The position numbers and the translations under genes were made by a program. A stretch of 46,922 nt of DNA from an uncultured Bacillota bacterium (GTDB lineage Bacteria > Bacillota_I > Bacilli_A > RFN20 > CAG-826): NCBI GenBank assembly GCA_949298195.1, contig CASFVT010000002.1, positions 1-46,922 of the forward strand, in the 5' to 3' direction. Positions 31,773 through 40,519 of the stretch are shown here, one piece after another. Positions within the stretch are counted from its first letter, which is position 1. Every line of letters starts with the position of its first letter. The notes under the pieces are model-generated. The model saw only the letters and a list, made by a program, of their open reading frames with translations. It was not told the DNA's origin and did not search any database.

Positions 31773-32831
31773 CTAGCGGCGGCGACGGGAATTACGCCTG
31801 GTTGAGTAAGGCGGAAGCTCCTCGAGGGGGATGACGGCCTTGATTCTTGCGTCCCTTCTCTTGATGCGGATGGAATTCTCGTCCCGCTCCGCCAAGGCCA
31901 ATTTCTTCCTTGAGCGGAGAATCTCGGCATTCAGGGGTGATTTACGGGTCTTTTTCCGTACGTTGGACCGGTCGGGAACCAAAAACGGGAAGGTCAGGCC
32001 GATAATCGAGCCGAGGATGAGCGAAAAACCGACGTCACTCAAATAGCAGTGGCCCGAGGCGATCTCCCCGTAGGCGAGAAGAAGGGAGAACAGGAAGACG
32101 GTTGCAGTGACGATCCAACCCCCTTTCCGTTCGTCGAACTCGAAAAAGGGGAGAACCCGGACATAGACGGCGGAAGAAGACAAACCGATGAGAGCGAGGG
32201 ACGGAAAGCTCCAAAGCTGCCGCCCCGAGGCCCCTTCGTAAGGTAGGGCAGCCTCCGGATTGAAGGAGTACCAAGGGCGGAAGAGCCCTTCCCCACCTCG
32301 GAGGACGGCTTCGTAAGTAGCCCGGCGGGCGGCTAGGGCGAGGAAGAGGGCAAAAAGGACGGAAAACAGGACGTTGAGGAAGACGATCATGGCGATTCTG
32401 AAGGCCTTTCCTTCGTCTACGTCGAAAATGGCGTAAAGGAAACTCAAGCCAATGATGGCGATGGCGAAGACGCCAACACCGATGGCGAGGGCTAGGTCGT
32501 CGATGTAAGAGCCGATGGTGAAATAGCCGAAGAGGAAGCCGCCCGCTGCCCCGAAAAGGAGGGTGATCAGGATGGAGGCAAAAGGCTGGAGGTGGGAGTT
32601 TCGGTGGCCAAAGGCTACCCCTGAGGCGGCCCCGGCCAGCCCGAAGAGGGCATAGAAAGGGAGGGGCAAAACGATCCCAAGGATGGTCGTAAGGACAGCA
32701 TCTTCTTCATAAAGGGCCGCGGACACCTCCAAATCGAGGAAGCTGCCGCTTAGCAAGAAGGCGAATCCAACCAATAGGAGAAAGGCTGTCGGAAGGAGAT
32801 ACGGGCTACCGTGGAGGAACTTCTTTGCCAC
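31773..32831 (-). CDS. PAP2-like membrane protein, probably catalytically dead
   Basis: 352 residues, about six membrane helices plus a long basic C-terminal tail (about 290-352) ending in RRNSRRRR. The helix order and loop landmarks are those of type 2 phosphatidic acid phosphatases, which remove phosphate from lipid phosphates at the outer membrane face. The three motifs are only partly kept: Arg178-x6-Arg185-Pro186 in place of Lys-x6-Arg-Pro, SFPSLA (208-213) in place of PSGH, and GHCYLSD (260-266) where Cys262 sits at the usual His position. I infer loss of phosphatase activity. GTG 32831 is the start because TATAAT ends 6 bases upstream. Confidence 0.65.
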   Translation of the reverse strand: MAKKFLHGSPYLLPTAFLLLVGFAFLLSGSFLDLEVSAALYEEDAVLTTILGIVLPLPFYALFGLAGAASGVAFGHRNSHLQPFASILITLLFGAAGGFLFGYFTIGSYIDDLALAIGVGVFAIAIIGLSFLYAIFDVDEGKAFRIAMIVFLNVLFSVLFALFLALAARRATYEAVLRGGEGLFRPWYSFNPEAALPYEGASGRQLWSFPSLALIGLSSSAVYVRVLPFFEFDERKGGWIVTATVFLFSLLLAYGEIASGHCYLSDVGFSLILGSIIGLTFPFLVPDRSNVRKKTRKSPLNAEILRSRKKLALAERDENSIRIKRRDARIKAVIPLEELPPYSTRRNSRRRR

Positions 32832-32843
32832 GCCGGAATTATA
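32832..32843 (-). promoter_or_regulatory. -10 element, leaderless GTG start of PAP2-like gene
   Basis: Minus-strand TATAAT (32843-32838), 6 bases TCCGGC, GTG 32831. Confidence 0.65.
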
Positions 32844-32898
32844 TACGCCGAACGACCGTGATTCCCATGCTTTCGGCATAGGATGGCCCCATCTATGC

Positions 32899-32911
32899 TA
32901 TGATTTCGGCA
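32899..32911 (+). promoter_or_regulatory. -10 element, leaderless start of zinc-ribbon/Sel1 operon
   Basis: TATGAT (32899-32904), 7 bases, ATG 32912. An in-frame ATT/ATG start at 32900 lies inside the -10 element. Confidence 0.6.
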
Positions 32912-34318
32912 ATGAAGAAAAACGGTCCCCAAGCTTCCTCTCCCCACGATCCTTTGAAACGTTATCGGGCGGCGATGTCGAACAACGCGTCCAAAATCCT
33001 CGTTTCCCAACGATGCGGTTGCCCAAATTGCGGCTTTTCCTTCCCGACGAGCGAAATCCAGGATTGGTATTCGCAACCGAGCGGCGGAAAGATGACCGCC
33101 ATCTGCCCGCACTGCGGCTTCCACGACATCATCCCCGATGCCAGCGGCCTTTCCATCGACGATGCCACCTTGAAGGAAATCGGTAAGAAGCTCTTCGACG
33201 ACGGCAAGAGCCCGTTGGCCGGGGAAATGCAAGCCGACTTCCTCTCGGCCTTCGATGACCGCATCATCAACGACACTGAACGGAACGAAGCCATTTTCCT
33301 CCAGTATTCAGACGGTTTTGCTTCCCGTGGGGGTACCTATGCCTTGACCCGAATCGGGATGTTCTACGAATTCGGGACGCGCTTTGCCAAGCCTGACCTC
33401 AAGACGGCCTTCTCCTATTACGCCAACGACGCCTTGGCCACCGATGGCTTCGCCTTGGCCCGGATGGGCAAATGCCTTGAGAAGGGAGAGAAAGGCGAAG
33501 ACAGCCTCCGCGAGGCTTTCCAGTGCTACGCCCATAGCGCCGCCCTCAACAACGACTACGGCAAGATGTACCTCGGCGACTGCTATTGGCATGGCATCGG
33601 GGTCGAGCCCAATCCCGACGCCGCCGGCAGTATCTACATCGGGCTCTTCCACTCCGTCTACGAGATGTTCGTCTTCTCCCACGGGGACAATCCCCACATC
33701 CTTCCCGAGCTCTGCCTCCGCCTCGCCAAACTCCTCATCGAGACCAAGCAAAAGGATGACGAAAGCGAGTTATCTGCCCTTCGCTACGCCCTCCTCGGGC
33801 GCTTTGCCCTCGCTTACAAACAAAACGATACCCTCTTTCGCTTCTACGAACTCGATGACATCGGCCGGGAACTCGGGACGATCATTTCCGATCTGGCAAG
33901 CCAAGTCGGGGCGGTCATCGGCAATCCAGTCTACGACGAGGACACCTTCTACGATTCCTTTGATGCCTTCGGGAACATGTTCTACCTCAACCAAGGGGCG
34001 GGGCAAGTCAGTTTCCAGGAAGGCGATGATCATTCCCACTCTTTGACCCTCAACCTCGCCTGCGGCTGGATGCTCGTCATCGACGTCATGAACCTCTATG
34101 TCGACTTTGAGGAGGGGAATGTCAACTTCCAATTCGCGACCCCCGGCTACTTCTATCCGAAGAAGCGGAAGACCTTCTTCTTCGTGAATGTCTCCATATC
34201 CTCAGGGGGGACCATCTGTTTCCTCTCCGAATCCGGTCCCGACCGTGACCTCTATTTCGAATTCGATGAGGACGGAAGCGGGGAACCCCTTCCGAAGGGC
34301 CGGGCCGGGGAAGCGTGA
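32912..34318 (+). CDS. Zinc-ribbon and Sel1-repeat protein
   Basis: 468 residues, soluble. A zinc ribbon is formed by Cys35/Cys37/Cys40 and Cys65/Cys68 (CPNCGF and CPHCGF knuckles). Residues about 142-250 hold three Sel1-like helical repeats (ALTRIGMFYEFG, ALARMGKCLEKG, MYLGDCYWHGIGVEPN), which usually bind partner proteins. Residues about 360-468 are beta-rich (LTLNLACGWMLVIDV, DVMNLYVDFEEGNVNF, TFFFVNVSISSGG) and look like a separate sandwich domain I do not recognise. The TGA overlaps the GTG of the first ABC gene, so it heads a four-gene coupled operon and may be a cytosolic adaptor of the exporter (inference). Confidence 0.75.
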   Translation: MKKNGPQASSPHDPLKRYRAAMSNNASKILVSQRCGCPNCGFSFPTSEIQDWYSQPSGGKMTAICPHCGFHDIIPDASGLSIDDATLKEIGKKLFDDGKSPLAGEMQADFLSAFDDRIINDTERNEAIFLQYSDGFASRGGTYALTRIGMFYEFGTRFAKPDLKTAFSYYANDALATDGFALARMGKCLEKGEKGEDSLREAFQCYAHSAALNNDYGKMYLGDCYWHGIGVEPNPDAAGSIYIGLFHSVYEMFVFSHGDNPHILPELCLRLAKLLIETKQKDDESELSALRYALLGRFALAYKQNDTLFRFYELDDIGRELGTIISDLASQVGAVIGNPVYDEDTFYDSFDAFGNMFYLNQGAGQVSFQEGDDHSHSLTLNLACGWMLVIDVMNLYVDFEEGNVNFQFATPGYFYPKKRKTFFFVNVSISSGGTICFLSESGPDRDLYFEFDEDGSGEPLPKGRAGEA

Positions 34319-36036
34319 GCACGATGACCACTCTCACTCCCCTGCGGAAATACAGGGCCAAGGTCATCCTGGCCCCATTTTTGAAGCTGATCGAATGTTT
34401 GGCTGAGTTGGCCACCCCGTTCCTGGTGCGCTACGTAATCGACGACGGGATCGTCTCGGGACGAATGGATGTCATCCTCGTCTTGGGTGCCGTCATCGTC
34501 GCCCTGGCCATCGTCGGTTTCGCCTCGACGATGGTCGCCCAGTATCTGGCCAGTCGGGTGGCCAGCGATTATGGGGCCGACCTTCGGACTCTCCTCTTCA
34601 AGCGGAGCCTTGAACTCGATGAGAGGACGCTTGATTCCTATTCCAAGTCGAAGGTCGCCACCCTCATCGGGAACGATGCCTTCGCCATGCAAAATGGGGT
34701 GATGATGTTCATGCGCCTCATCTTCCGCCCCCCTTTCCTCCTGCTTGGTTCCCTCATCCTCAGCTTCGTCTTTTCCCCTTGGGCCGGTCTCATCTTCGCC
34801 GGAGCCATCCTCCTTTCCGCAGCCACGATGGTGGCGGTAATGCTCCTATCCCCCAAGCGGTACCGGGCGATCCAGGAAAGGCTCGACGAGCTTTCCGCGG
34901 TCAGTGCGGACGACATCCGGGGGCGTCGCCAGATCAAGGCCTTCAACAACCAAGAGCGGGAGAAACGGCGCTATGAGGGAAAAGCCCTCGCCTACCAAGA
35001 GGCCTCGATGAAGATGGGGAAGCTCTCCTCCTTCGTCAATCCGTTGACGTTCCTCTTCATCAACGCCGGAATCGTCCTCGTTGTCTATCTCGGGGGAAAC
35101 TACGATGGGGCCGGCGGTCTCACGACCGGGGAAATCGCTTCCCTGGTCTCTTATTTAGTTTCTTCCCTTGCCGCCCTCGTCATGTGGTCGCGCCTCGTCA
35201 CCTCCCTCAACAAAGCCCTTGAGAGCAATCGCCGCATCAATTCCTTCCTTGAACTCCCGGTGAAAGGCAGAGGGGAAGAGGTCGAAACCGAAAGCCCCTC
35301 CGAGATCGCTTTCGAGGACGTTGGTTATACCTATGGGAAAGTAGGGGAAGGAAAGGCCGTTTCCTCCCTCTCCTTCAAGCTCGGGAAGGGCCGGGCAATC
35401 GGGGTCGTCGGGGGAACCGGCTCGGGCAAATCGACGGCTGCGAAGCTCTTGACCGGCCTTTTCGCCCCCACTGAGGGGAAGATTCTCCTCAACGGTGATG
35501 TTGTATCCGAAAACGGGGAAAGGAAACTCGATTTGCGGCCTTTATTCACCTACGTCCCCCAAAAACCGACCCTCTTTTCCGGGACGGTGAAGTCGAATCT
35601 CCTCCTCGCTAATCCAAAGGCGGACGAGAAGCAGATGCTCGCGGCCCTTCAAAAGGCCAGGGCCCTCGATTTCCTTTCCGAGAAGGGCGATCCCCTCGAG
35701 GTGGAGATCCGGGAAGGCGGGACCAATTTCTCGGGCGGGCAGAAGCAGCGCCTCGCCCTTGCCCGGGCCTTCCTCTCCCATGCCCCGATCCTTGTTCTCG
35801 ACGATGCCCTCTCGGCCCTCGATTACCTGACTGAGAAAGCCATCCGCGACGAGCTTCCGTCCCTCTTCCCGACCCGCTTCATCGTCTCGAGCCGCCTCTC
35901 CCTCGTCGAGAAGATGGACGAGATCCTCTTCTTCGAGCACGGGGAAATCGTGGCCCGGGGTAATCACATGGAACTCCTCGCCACCTGCCCCCCTTACCGG
36001 GAATTCCACGAAATCCAGAAGGGAGTGACCGCATGA
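34315..36036 (+). CDS. ABC exporter half-transporter, degenerate ATP site subunit
   Basis: 573 residues: six membrane helices (about 15-325) and a nucleotide-binding domain. Walker A GGTGSGKST (about 366) and signature NFSGGQKQR are intact, but the catalytic Glu after Walker B is Asp497 (VLDDALSALD) and the switch His is Ser526 (VSSRLS). This is the typical non-catalytic partner of heterodimeric exporters such as TM287/288 or LmrCD. The start GTG 34315 overlaps the previous stop (GTGA); ATG 34324 is the alternative. The TGA overlaps the ATG of the partner. Cargo cannot be predicted; such pairs export drugs, lipids or peptides. Confidence 0.92.
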   Translation: MSTMTTLTPLRKYRAKVILAPFLKLIECLAELATPFLVRYVIDDGIVSGRMDVILVLGAVIVALAIVGFASTMVAQYLASRVASDYGADLRTLLFKRSLELDERTLDSYSKSKVATLIGNDAFAMQNGVMMFMRLIFRPPFLLLGSLILSFVFSPWAGLIFAGAILLSAATMVAVMLLSPKRYRAIQERLDELSAVSADDIRGRRQIKAFNNQEREKRRYEGKALAYQEASMKMGKLSSFVNPLTFLFINAGIVLVVYLGGNYDGAGGLTTGEIASLVSYLVSSLAALVMWSRLVTSLNKALESNRRINSFLELPVKGRGEEVETESPSEIAFEDVGYTYGKVGEGKAVSSLSFKLGKGRAIGVVGGTGSGKSTAAKLLTGLFAPTEGKILLNGDVVSENGERKLDLRPLFTYVPQKPTLFSGTVKSNLLLANPKADEKQMLAALQKARALDFLSEKGDPLEVEIREGGTNFSGGQKQRLALARAFLSHAPILVLDDALSALDYLTEKAIRDELPSLFPTRFIVSSRLSLVEKMDEILFFEHGEIVARGNHMELLATCPPYREFHEIQKGVTA

Positions 36037-37754
36037 AACGCCTAAAGGCCCTCCTCCCATATCTACACGGCTCCCGCCTCCCGTTTATCCTGTCGTTGCT
36101 TTCGGGAACCGTTTCGACGGCAAGCAAGCTCCTGATTCCCTTCCTGGCCGGGAAGGCCATCAACCTTCTACTCGACGGGGAAGGCGACATCAGCCTTTAC
36201 CTCGTCATGATGGCCGCCCTCCTCATCGCCGGCACCTTGTTCCGTTACGCCTTCGATTATCTCACCTATCTCGTCGGGCAACGGGTGGTCACGAGGATGC
36301 GGAAGGCCGTCTTCGCCTCCTACATGGACGCTTCCCTCAGCGGGCTCGACCGCCATAGTGAGGGCGACCTCACCCTCCGCCTCATGTCGGATGTCGAAAA
36401 CGTCAATAACGGCCTCGTAACCGGCTTTGCCTCCCTTTATGACGGAATCATCTCGATTGTCATGACCATCGCCTTCATGCTGGCCCTCAACTACCTCCTC
36501 GCCCTCGTCGTCATCGTCCTCACCCCCATCAGCCTCCTCGCCAGCCGCTTCCTCTCGAAGTTCAACTCCAAGTATTTCAAGAAGCAGGGGAAGAACAGCG
36601 GCCTCCTCTCCTCCTATCTCTCCGAGACCCTCGACGGAAGCCAGACCGTCTTCTCCCTCGGAGCCGAGGAGGAACGCCTCAAGGGCTTCGAGGAAATCAA
36701 CGAGAGCTACCGGAAGAGCACCTTCAAAGCCAACATGGGAGCCTCCCTCATCAATCCCTTGACGCGACTGGTCAACGCCATCGTCAACTGCGTCGTCCTC
36801 ATCGTCGGGGCCCTTTTCATTGCCCTCGATTGGCGGGTCGGGATCGTCTTCCTCGTCGGCGACCTCTCGGCTTTCCTCACCTACGCGAGCAGCTATACCC
36901 AGCCCTTCAACGAAGTCTCCTCGGTCATGAGCGAGATTTCCTATGCGGTTGCTTCCTTCGAACGGGTCGAAAAGGCCGTCCAGCTCGAACCGGAAATCGA
37001 CGAGGGGCGTTTGCCCATCCCACGCGACATCGGGGAAATCAAGGCCGAAGGCATCCACTTCGCCTACGAGGATTCCCCGCACGAGGTCATCAAGGGAGTC
37101 GATTTCTCCCTCCTCCAGGGGAAGTCGATTGCCCTCGTCGGCCCGACCGGCTCGGGAAAGACGACCATCATCTCCCTCCTCATGCGTTTCTATGACCAAA
37201 ACGAGGGTTCCTTCAAAATCGACGGGAGCGATGCCCGCGACATCGAGAAGAAGTCCCTCCGCTCTTCCTTCGGGATGGTCCTCCAGGACACCTGGGTCTT
37301 CCGGGGAACCGTTGCCGAAAACATCGCCTATGGGCGGCCTGAGGCGAGTCTTGCGGAAATCGAATCCGCGGCAAAGGCAGCCGGGGCCGATTCCTTCATC
37401 AGGCGTTTACCCAGGGGTTACGAGACCCTCGTGAGCGAGGATGGGGGGCTCTCCAAGGGGGAACGCCAACTCCTCTCGATCGCCCGGGTCATCCTGATGA
37501 ACCCCTCGTTGGTTCTCCTCGACGAGGCCACGTCGAGCATCGACGTCCTCACCGAGAAACGTCTCTCGGCATCGTTAGCGACCCTCCTCTGGGGCAAGAC
37601 TTCCCTCGTGGTCGCCCACCGCCTTTCGACGGTCGAGCATAGCGACCTCATCCTCGTCCTCGAGGACGGGAAGATCGTCGAACGGGGCACCCATGCCGAG
37701 CTCCTCGCCACTGGGGGTTTCTACGCCTCTCTCTACGCTGCCCAGTTTCAATGA
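36033..37754 (+). CDS. ABC exporter half-transporter, catalytic subunit
   Basis: 573 residues, six membrane helices then a nucleotide-binding domain. Walker A GPTGSGKTT, Q-loop MVLQDTWVF, Walker B LVLLDEATS with catalytic Glu498 and switch His529 (AHRLST) are complete. Its signature is altered to LSKGERQ (about 473-479). In the dimer this weak signature faces the degenerate Walker site of the upstream subunit, while the good SGGQ of that subunit faces this complete site, giving one working and one inactive ATP site. ATG overlaps the preceding TGA (ATGA). The Vsr-like gene overlaps its 3' end in the same way. Confidence 0.93.
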   Translation: MKRLKALLPYLHGSRLPFILSLLSGTVSTASKLLIPFLAGKAINLLLDGEGDISLYLVMMAALLIAGTLFRYAFDYLTYLVGQRVVTRMRKAVFASYMDASLSGLDRHSEGDLTLRLMSDVENVNNGLVTGFASLYDGIISIVMTIAFMLALNYLLALVVIVLTPISLLASRFLSKFNSKYFKKQGKNSGLLSSYLSETLDGSQTVFSLGAEEERLKGFEEINESYRKSTFKANMGASLINPLTRLVNAIVNCVVLIVGALFIALDWRVGIVFLVGDLSAFLTYASSYTQPFNEVSSVMSEISYAVASFERVEKAVQLEPEIDEGRLPIPRDIGEIKAEGIHFAYEDSPHEVIKGVDFSLLQGKSIALVGPTGSGKTTIISLLMRFYDQNEGSFKIDGSDARDIEKKSLRSSFGMVLQDTWVFRGTVAENIAYGRPEASLAEIESAAKAAGADSFIRRLPRGYETLVSEDGGLSKGERQLLSIARVILMNPSLVLLDEATSSIDVLTEKRLSASLATLLWGKTSLVVAHRLSTVEHSDLILVLEDGKIVERGTHAELLATGGFYASLYAAQFQ

Positions 37755-38194
37755 AGCGGGATCCGGAGCTCAACCACAAGATCATGTCCTCCATCAAGGG
37801 GAAGGACACCGGGATCGAACTGCTCCTTCGGAAGGCCCTTTACCGGAAGGGGCTTCGATATAGGAAGAATGCCCGGGGGGTCATCGGCCACCCGGACATC
37901 CTCTTCAAGGGGCTAAAGATCGCCGTTTTCTGCGATAGCGAGTTCTGGCATGGGAAGGATTTCGAGGCCAACAAGGCCAAACTCATGACCAATTCGGCCT
38001 TCTGGATCAAGAAAATCGAACGGAACATCGCCCGTGACAAGGAGGTGAACGAGGCCTTAGGCAAGGATGGCTACCTCGTCATCCGGTTCTGGGGAGCCGA
38101 AATCGAGAAAGACCTCGCCTCCTGCGTTGAAACAGTCGCCTCCGCGGTAAGGGAAAGAAAAACCCGCTTGGCGAAGCGGGCTGGTCAATCCTAG
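37751..38194 (+). CDS. Vsr-like endonuclease without zinc ligands
   Basis: 147 residues of the very-short-patch repair family. MSSIKGKDTGIELLLRKAL and the following GLRYRKN match the Vsr N-terminus; Asp49 (GHPDILF) and His67 (EFWHG) correspond to the E. coli catalytic Asp51 and His69. The structural zinc ligands of E. coli Vsr are replaced: the Cys before FWH is Glu64, the HxC after it is missing, and WECE reads WGAE. Classical Vsr nicks T:G mismatches made by a Dcm cytosine methylase, but no methylase is in view, so its target is open. ATG overlaps the ABC gene stop. The last codons contain the terminator of the convergent gene. Confidence 0.85.
   Translation: MKRDPELNHKIMSSIKGKDTGIELLLRKALYRKGLRYRKNARGVIGHPDILFKGLKIAVFCDSEFWHGKDFEANKAKLMTNSAFWIKKIERNIARDKEVNEALGKDGYLVIRFWGAEIEKDLASCVETVASAVRERKTRLAKRAGQS
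38155..38180 (-). terminator. Terminator of the 38664 gene, inside the Vsr-like coding end
   Basis: Minus-strand CCCGCTT-CGCC-AAGCGGG followed by TTTTTCTTTC. The 7-bp stem (38180-38163) lies in the last codons of the Vsr-like gene on the plus strand. Confidence 0.8.
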
Positions 38195-38202
38195 CAGCTA
38201 CC

Positions 38203-38664
38203 TCAGGCTTCCTTTTTCTTGAGCAGGAGATAGAGGCCGATGAGGACGGCGAGGTAGGCGAAGACGGCCGGCACGATCGAACCGGGCCCGAGGGTCGTGA
38301 CCCCGGTGTTGTTGATGTCGACGATGCCGTTGGCGGCGGTGTAGAAGGGAATCGAAAAGAGGCAGAGGGTTCCTCCCGCGGCGGCCAGGACGATGAGGAC
38401 GATGGCGAAGGCCTTCGTTCCCTTGTCGGTCAAGCTGAGGCCGAAGAGGCAGGCGATGAGGGCCAGGCAGAGGAGGACGAAGCCGACGACGAGCAGGAGG
38501 ACGACGCTTGTGCCGTCGATGAGGCCGAACATCACCTCGTAGAAGTTCCCGCGGACCGCGCCTTGGTCCTCGGTGAAGGCTTTCGCGAACATCGAGAAGA
38601 TGCTGACGAGGAGGCAGATGACCCCGAGCAGGGCGGCGATTTTTACTGGATATCTCTTTTTCAT
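38203..38664 (-). CDS. Four-helix membrane protein of unknown function
   Basis: 153 residues with four membrane helices (about 8-28, 54-77, 84-106 and 128-147), a short basic N-terminus (MKKRYPVK) and a basic end (LLKKKEA). The external loop after helix 1 holds DQGAVRGNFYEVMFG. The plan recalls tetraspan small proteins common in Bacillota, but no family motif is seen. Minus-strand TATACT (38701-38696) gives a leader of about 25 bases; a clear ribosome site is missing. Confidence 0.65.
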   Translation of the reverse strand: MKKRYPVKIAALLGVICLLVSIFSMFAKAFTEDQGAVRGNFYEVMFGLIDGTSVVLLLVVGFVLLCLALIACLFGLSLTDKGTKAFAIVLIVLAAAGGTLCLFSIPFYTAANGIVDINNTGVTTLGPGSIVPAVFAYLAVLIGLYLLLKKKEA

Positions 38665-38781
38665 GGCTACTTACCGGATTTGCTTTCCGGGGACAAGTAT
38701 ATGCTTGAGCGGTAAATGGGGCAACATCTTCTTGACTCCCCTTCCCTAAGGGAAGTCCTTCACAGATTGGTGGGGATGGGC

Positions 38782-38793
38782 GATAATTGCCCC
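38782..38793 (+). promoter_or_regulatory. -10 element, leaderless GTG start of lipoprotein gene
   Basis: GATAAT (38782-38787), 6 bases, GTG 38794, which begins a perfect lipoprotein signal. Longer frames to 38716 add a non-signal N-terminus and are rejected. Confidence 0.6.
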
Positions 38794-40509
38794 GTGAAAA
38801 AAGCTTTTCCGGTCTTTGCCCTTCCATTAGCCGTCCTCGGACTCGCTTCTTGTTCCACCGGTGGTTCGACTTCGTCCACCTACGTTCCGCCGAAGCCCCT
38901 TCTCGTTTCCTTCTATGACGACTCGCCCGAACCGGTTCTCGTCGGGACGGCTTACTGCCGACCCGGCACCCAAGCCGACCCGACCTTCCAAGGCTATGAT
39001 TTCCTTTCCAACGACCCGGAACTCGAACTTTTGCCCGGCGAGCACGCGGTCTTCCGTCAGTTCGAGGGAACCTACGAGGACGGGACCCCGGTCGATTTGA
39101 CCAGCGTCAAGGAAGATTGTTGCGTTTATTCCGTTTTTGCGAAGGAAATTTACAAAATGAGCTTCCGTTACTACAACGGATCGAATCTCATCCGCGACGA
39201 GGAATCCGTTGGCCGGGCGGCCATTACCACGACGATGGAGTGGGGGAAGGCAGCCACGCGTACGGGGGAGAATCCCCCATCCTCCGTCCTCAAGGAAGGC
39301 GGCGACTACGGTGTTGACTACCTCTTCGATGGCTGGACCGTCAAAGGCCATCCGGAAGCCGGGATTCTCCCCCCGGATCTCGGCTTGGGGGATTCGTCGC
39401 TCCCCGGGGCATTGGCCTTTTCCTCCTTCGATACCGTGCCCCCCTCCAAAGGCGAGGTCGGCACTTTCTACCTCGACATTTCCAAATTCGACGAAAGCGG
39501 CGAACCCCTTTATCCGGTCTACGTCCATGGGGAGGAGGATTACTCGCTCATTTCCTTGGGGAGCCTTGCCGAGAATGCCCTTTCCCCATTTGGCCTCCTC
39601 ATCGAGCTCGAGGCCCATTTCGCCGAGAGTCCAGCCGTCCACGAGGTGATGATCGTGACCACCGGCGATTCGATTACCGGAGGAGCGAACCTCGAACTCA
39701 TCCACGGTTCCTCGATCGAGGTGAGCAAGTCGATTTCCCCCGATGAGGGCGAGTACCGCATCGATTTCAGCGCCGGTGGGGAAACGTTTAGCTTCTCCGC
39801 GCCTTTGACGGAAGGGAAGGAACTTGCCTACGAGGCCCTCTACACGAAAGAGGCCGAGCCCCATCTCGTCGGGCGTTCAGTCGATCTCTCATTCATCCAG
39901 GGCCCAGTAGAAATCACCGTCTCCCTCAAGGAAAGCAAGCACATGGTCAACGTCTATGACGGGGATGTCTACGGCAATCACCTGGGCTCGTTCCTGGTAA
40001 GCCCGGGAACCAATGTCGAAGCGGACTTCATACGCGGTTCCGGCAACATCGATTTCTCAGTCGCCCCGATGGGAGGGGAGGCTTGGATCGAACACCGGGT
40101 CGAGTTTGCCCCCGACGCCATCCCGACCGGAATCGCCTGGCGGATGCTCGACGAGGACGATTACCTCTCTTACTACCTCGATGACGGTAGCGATCCCGCC
40201 AGCCGGACGATTGCCGTCTATGGCGATATCAGCCTCTTCGTTACCTTCACCGGTTCCTCGAAGGTCGAGATCATGGGCGGCCTAGGCGGGGTCGGCGGTA
40301 TCGAAAAGACCATCGAGGTTCCTAGCGATGCCAAGATCATGCTCGGGCGGGTCATCTACGATGAAGAAGTTGCCTCCTATGAAGCGCGTCTACTAATCGG
40401 CATCAACGAATACCAGTTGAGCCTGCCTTCGTCCGATCCGGGTCTTGGCCTTTCCCTCGTTGAGGAAAAGACGGAGACCGGAGTCCGAATCTATCTAGGT
40501 GAATCCTGA
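38794..40509 (+). CDS. Surface lipoprotein of unknown function
   Basis: 571 residues. The signal is classical: MKKAFPVFALPLAVLGLASC with the lipobox LASC, Cys20 being the lipidated residue, followed by a Ser/Thr-rich tether. The mature protein is acidic and almost all beta: modules of about 70-90 residues with patterns like YRYYNGSNLI..YLFDGWTVKG, reminiscent of InlB B-repeat/Flg_new-type bacterial surface modules (pattern only). Three modules near residues 300-480 contain VSPGTNVEADFI-like turns. No enzyme motif. GTG start fits the leaderless -10 element. The terminator lies in the end of the convergent MFS gene. Confidence 0.75.
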   Translation: MKKAFPVFALPLAVLGLASCSTGGSTSSTYVPPKPLLVSFYDDSPEPVLVGTAYCRPGTQADPTFQGYDFLSNDPELELLPGEHAVFRQFEGTYEDGTPVDLTSVKEDCCVYSVFAKEIYKMSFRYYNGSNLIRDEESVGRAAITTTMEWGKAATRTGENPPSSVLKEGGDYGVDYLFDGWTVKGHPEAGILPPDLGLGDSSLPGALAFSSFDTVPPSKGEVGTFYLDISKFDESGEPLYPVYVHGEEDYSLISLGSLAENALSPFGLLIELEAHFAESPAVHEVMIVTTGDSITGGANLELIHGSSIEVSKSISPDEGEYRIDFSAGGETFSFSAPLTEGKELAYEALYTKEAEPHLVGRSVDLSFIQGPVEITVSLKESKHMVNVYDGDVYGNHLGSFLVSPGTNVEADFIRGSGNIDFSVAPMGGEAWIEHRVEFAPDAIPTGIAWRMLDEDDYLSYYLDDGSDPASRTIAVYGDISLFVTFTGSSKVEIMGGLGGVGGIEKTIEVPSDAKIMLGRVIYDEEVASYEARLLIGINEYQLSLPSSDPGLGLSLVEEKTETGVRIYLGES

Positions 40510-40519
40510 TCCAGGACGC

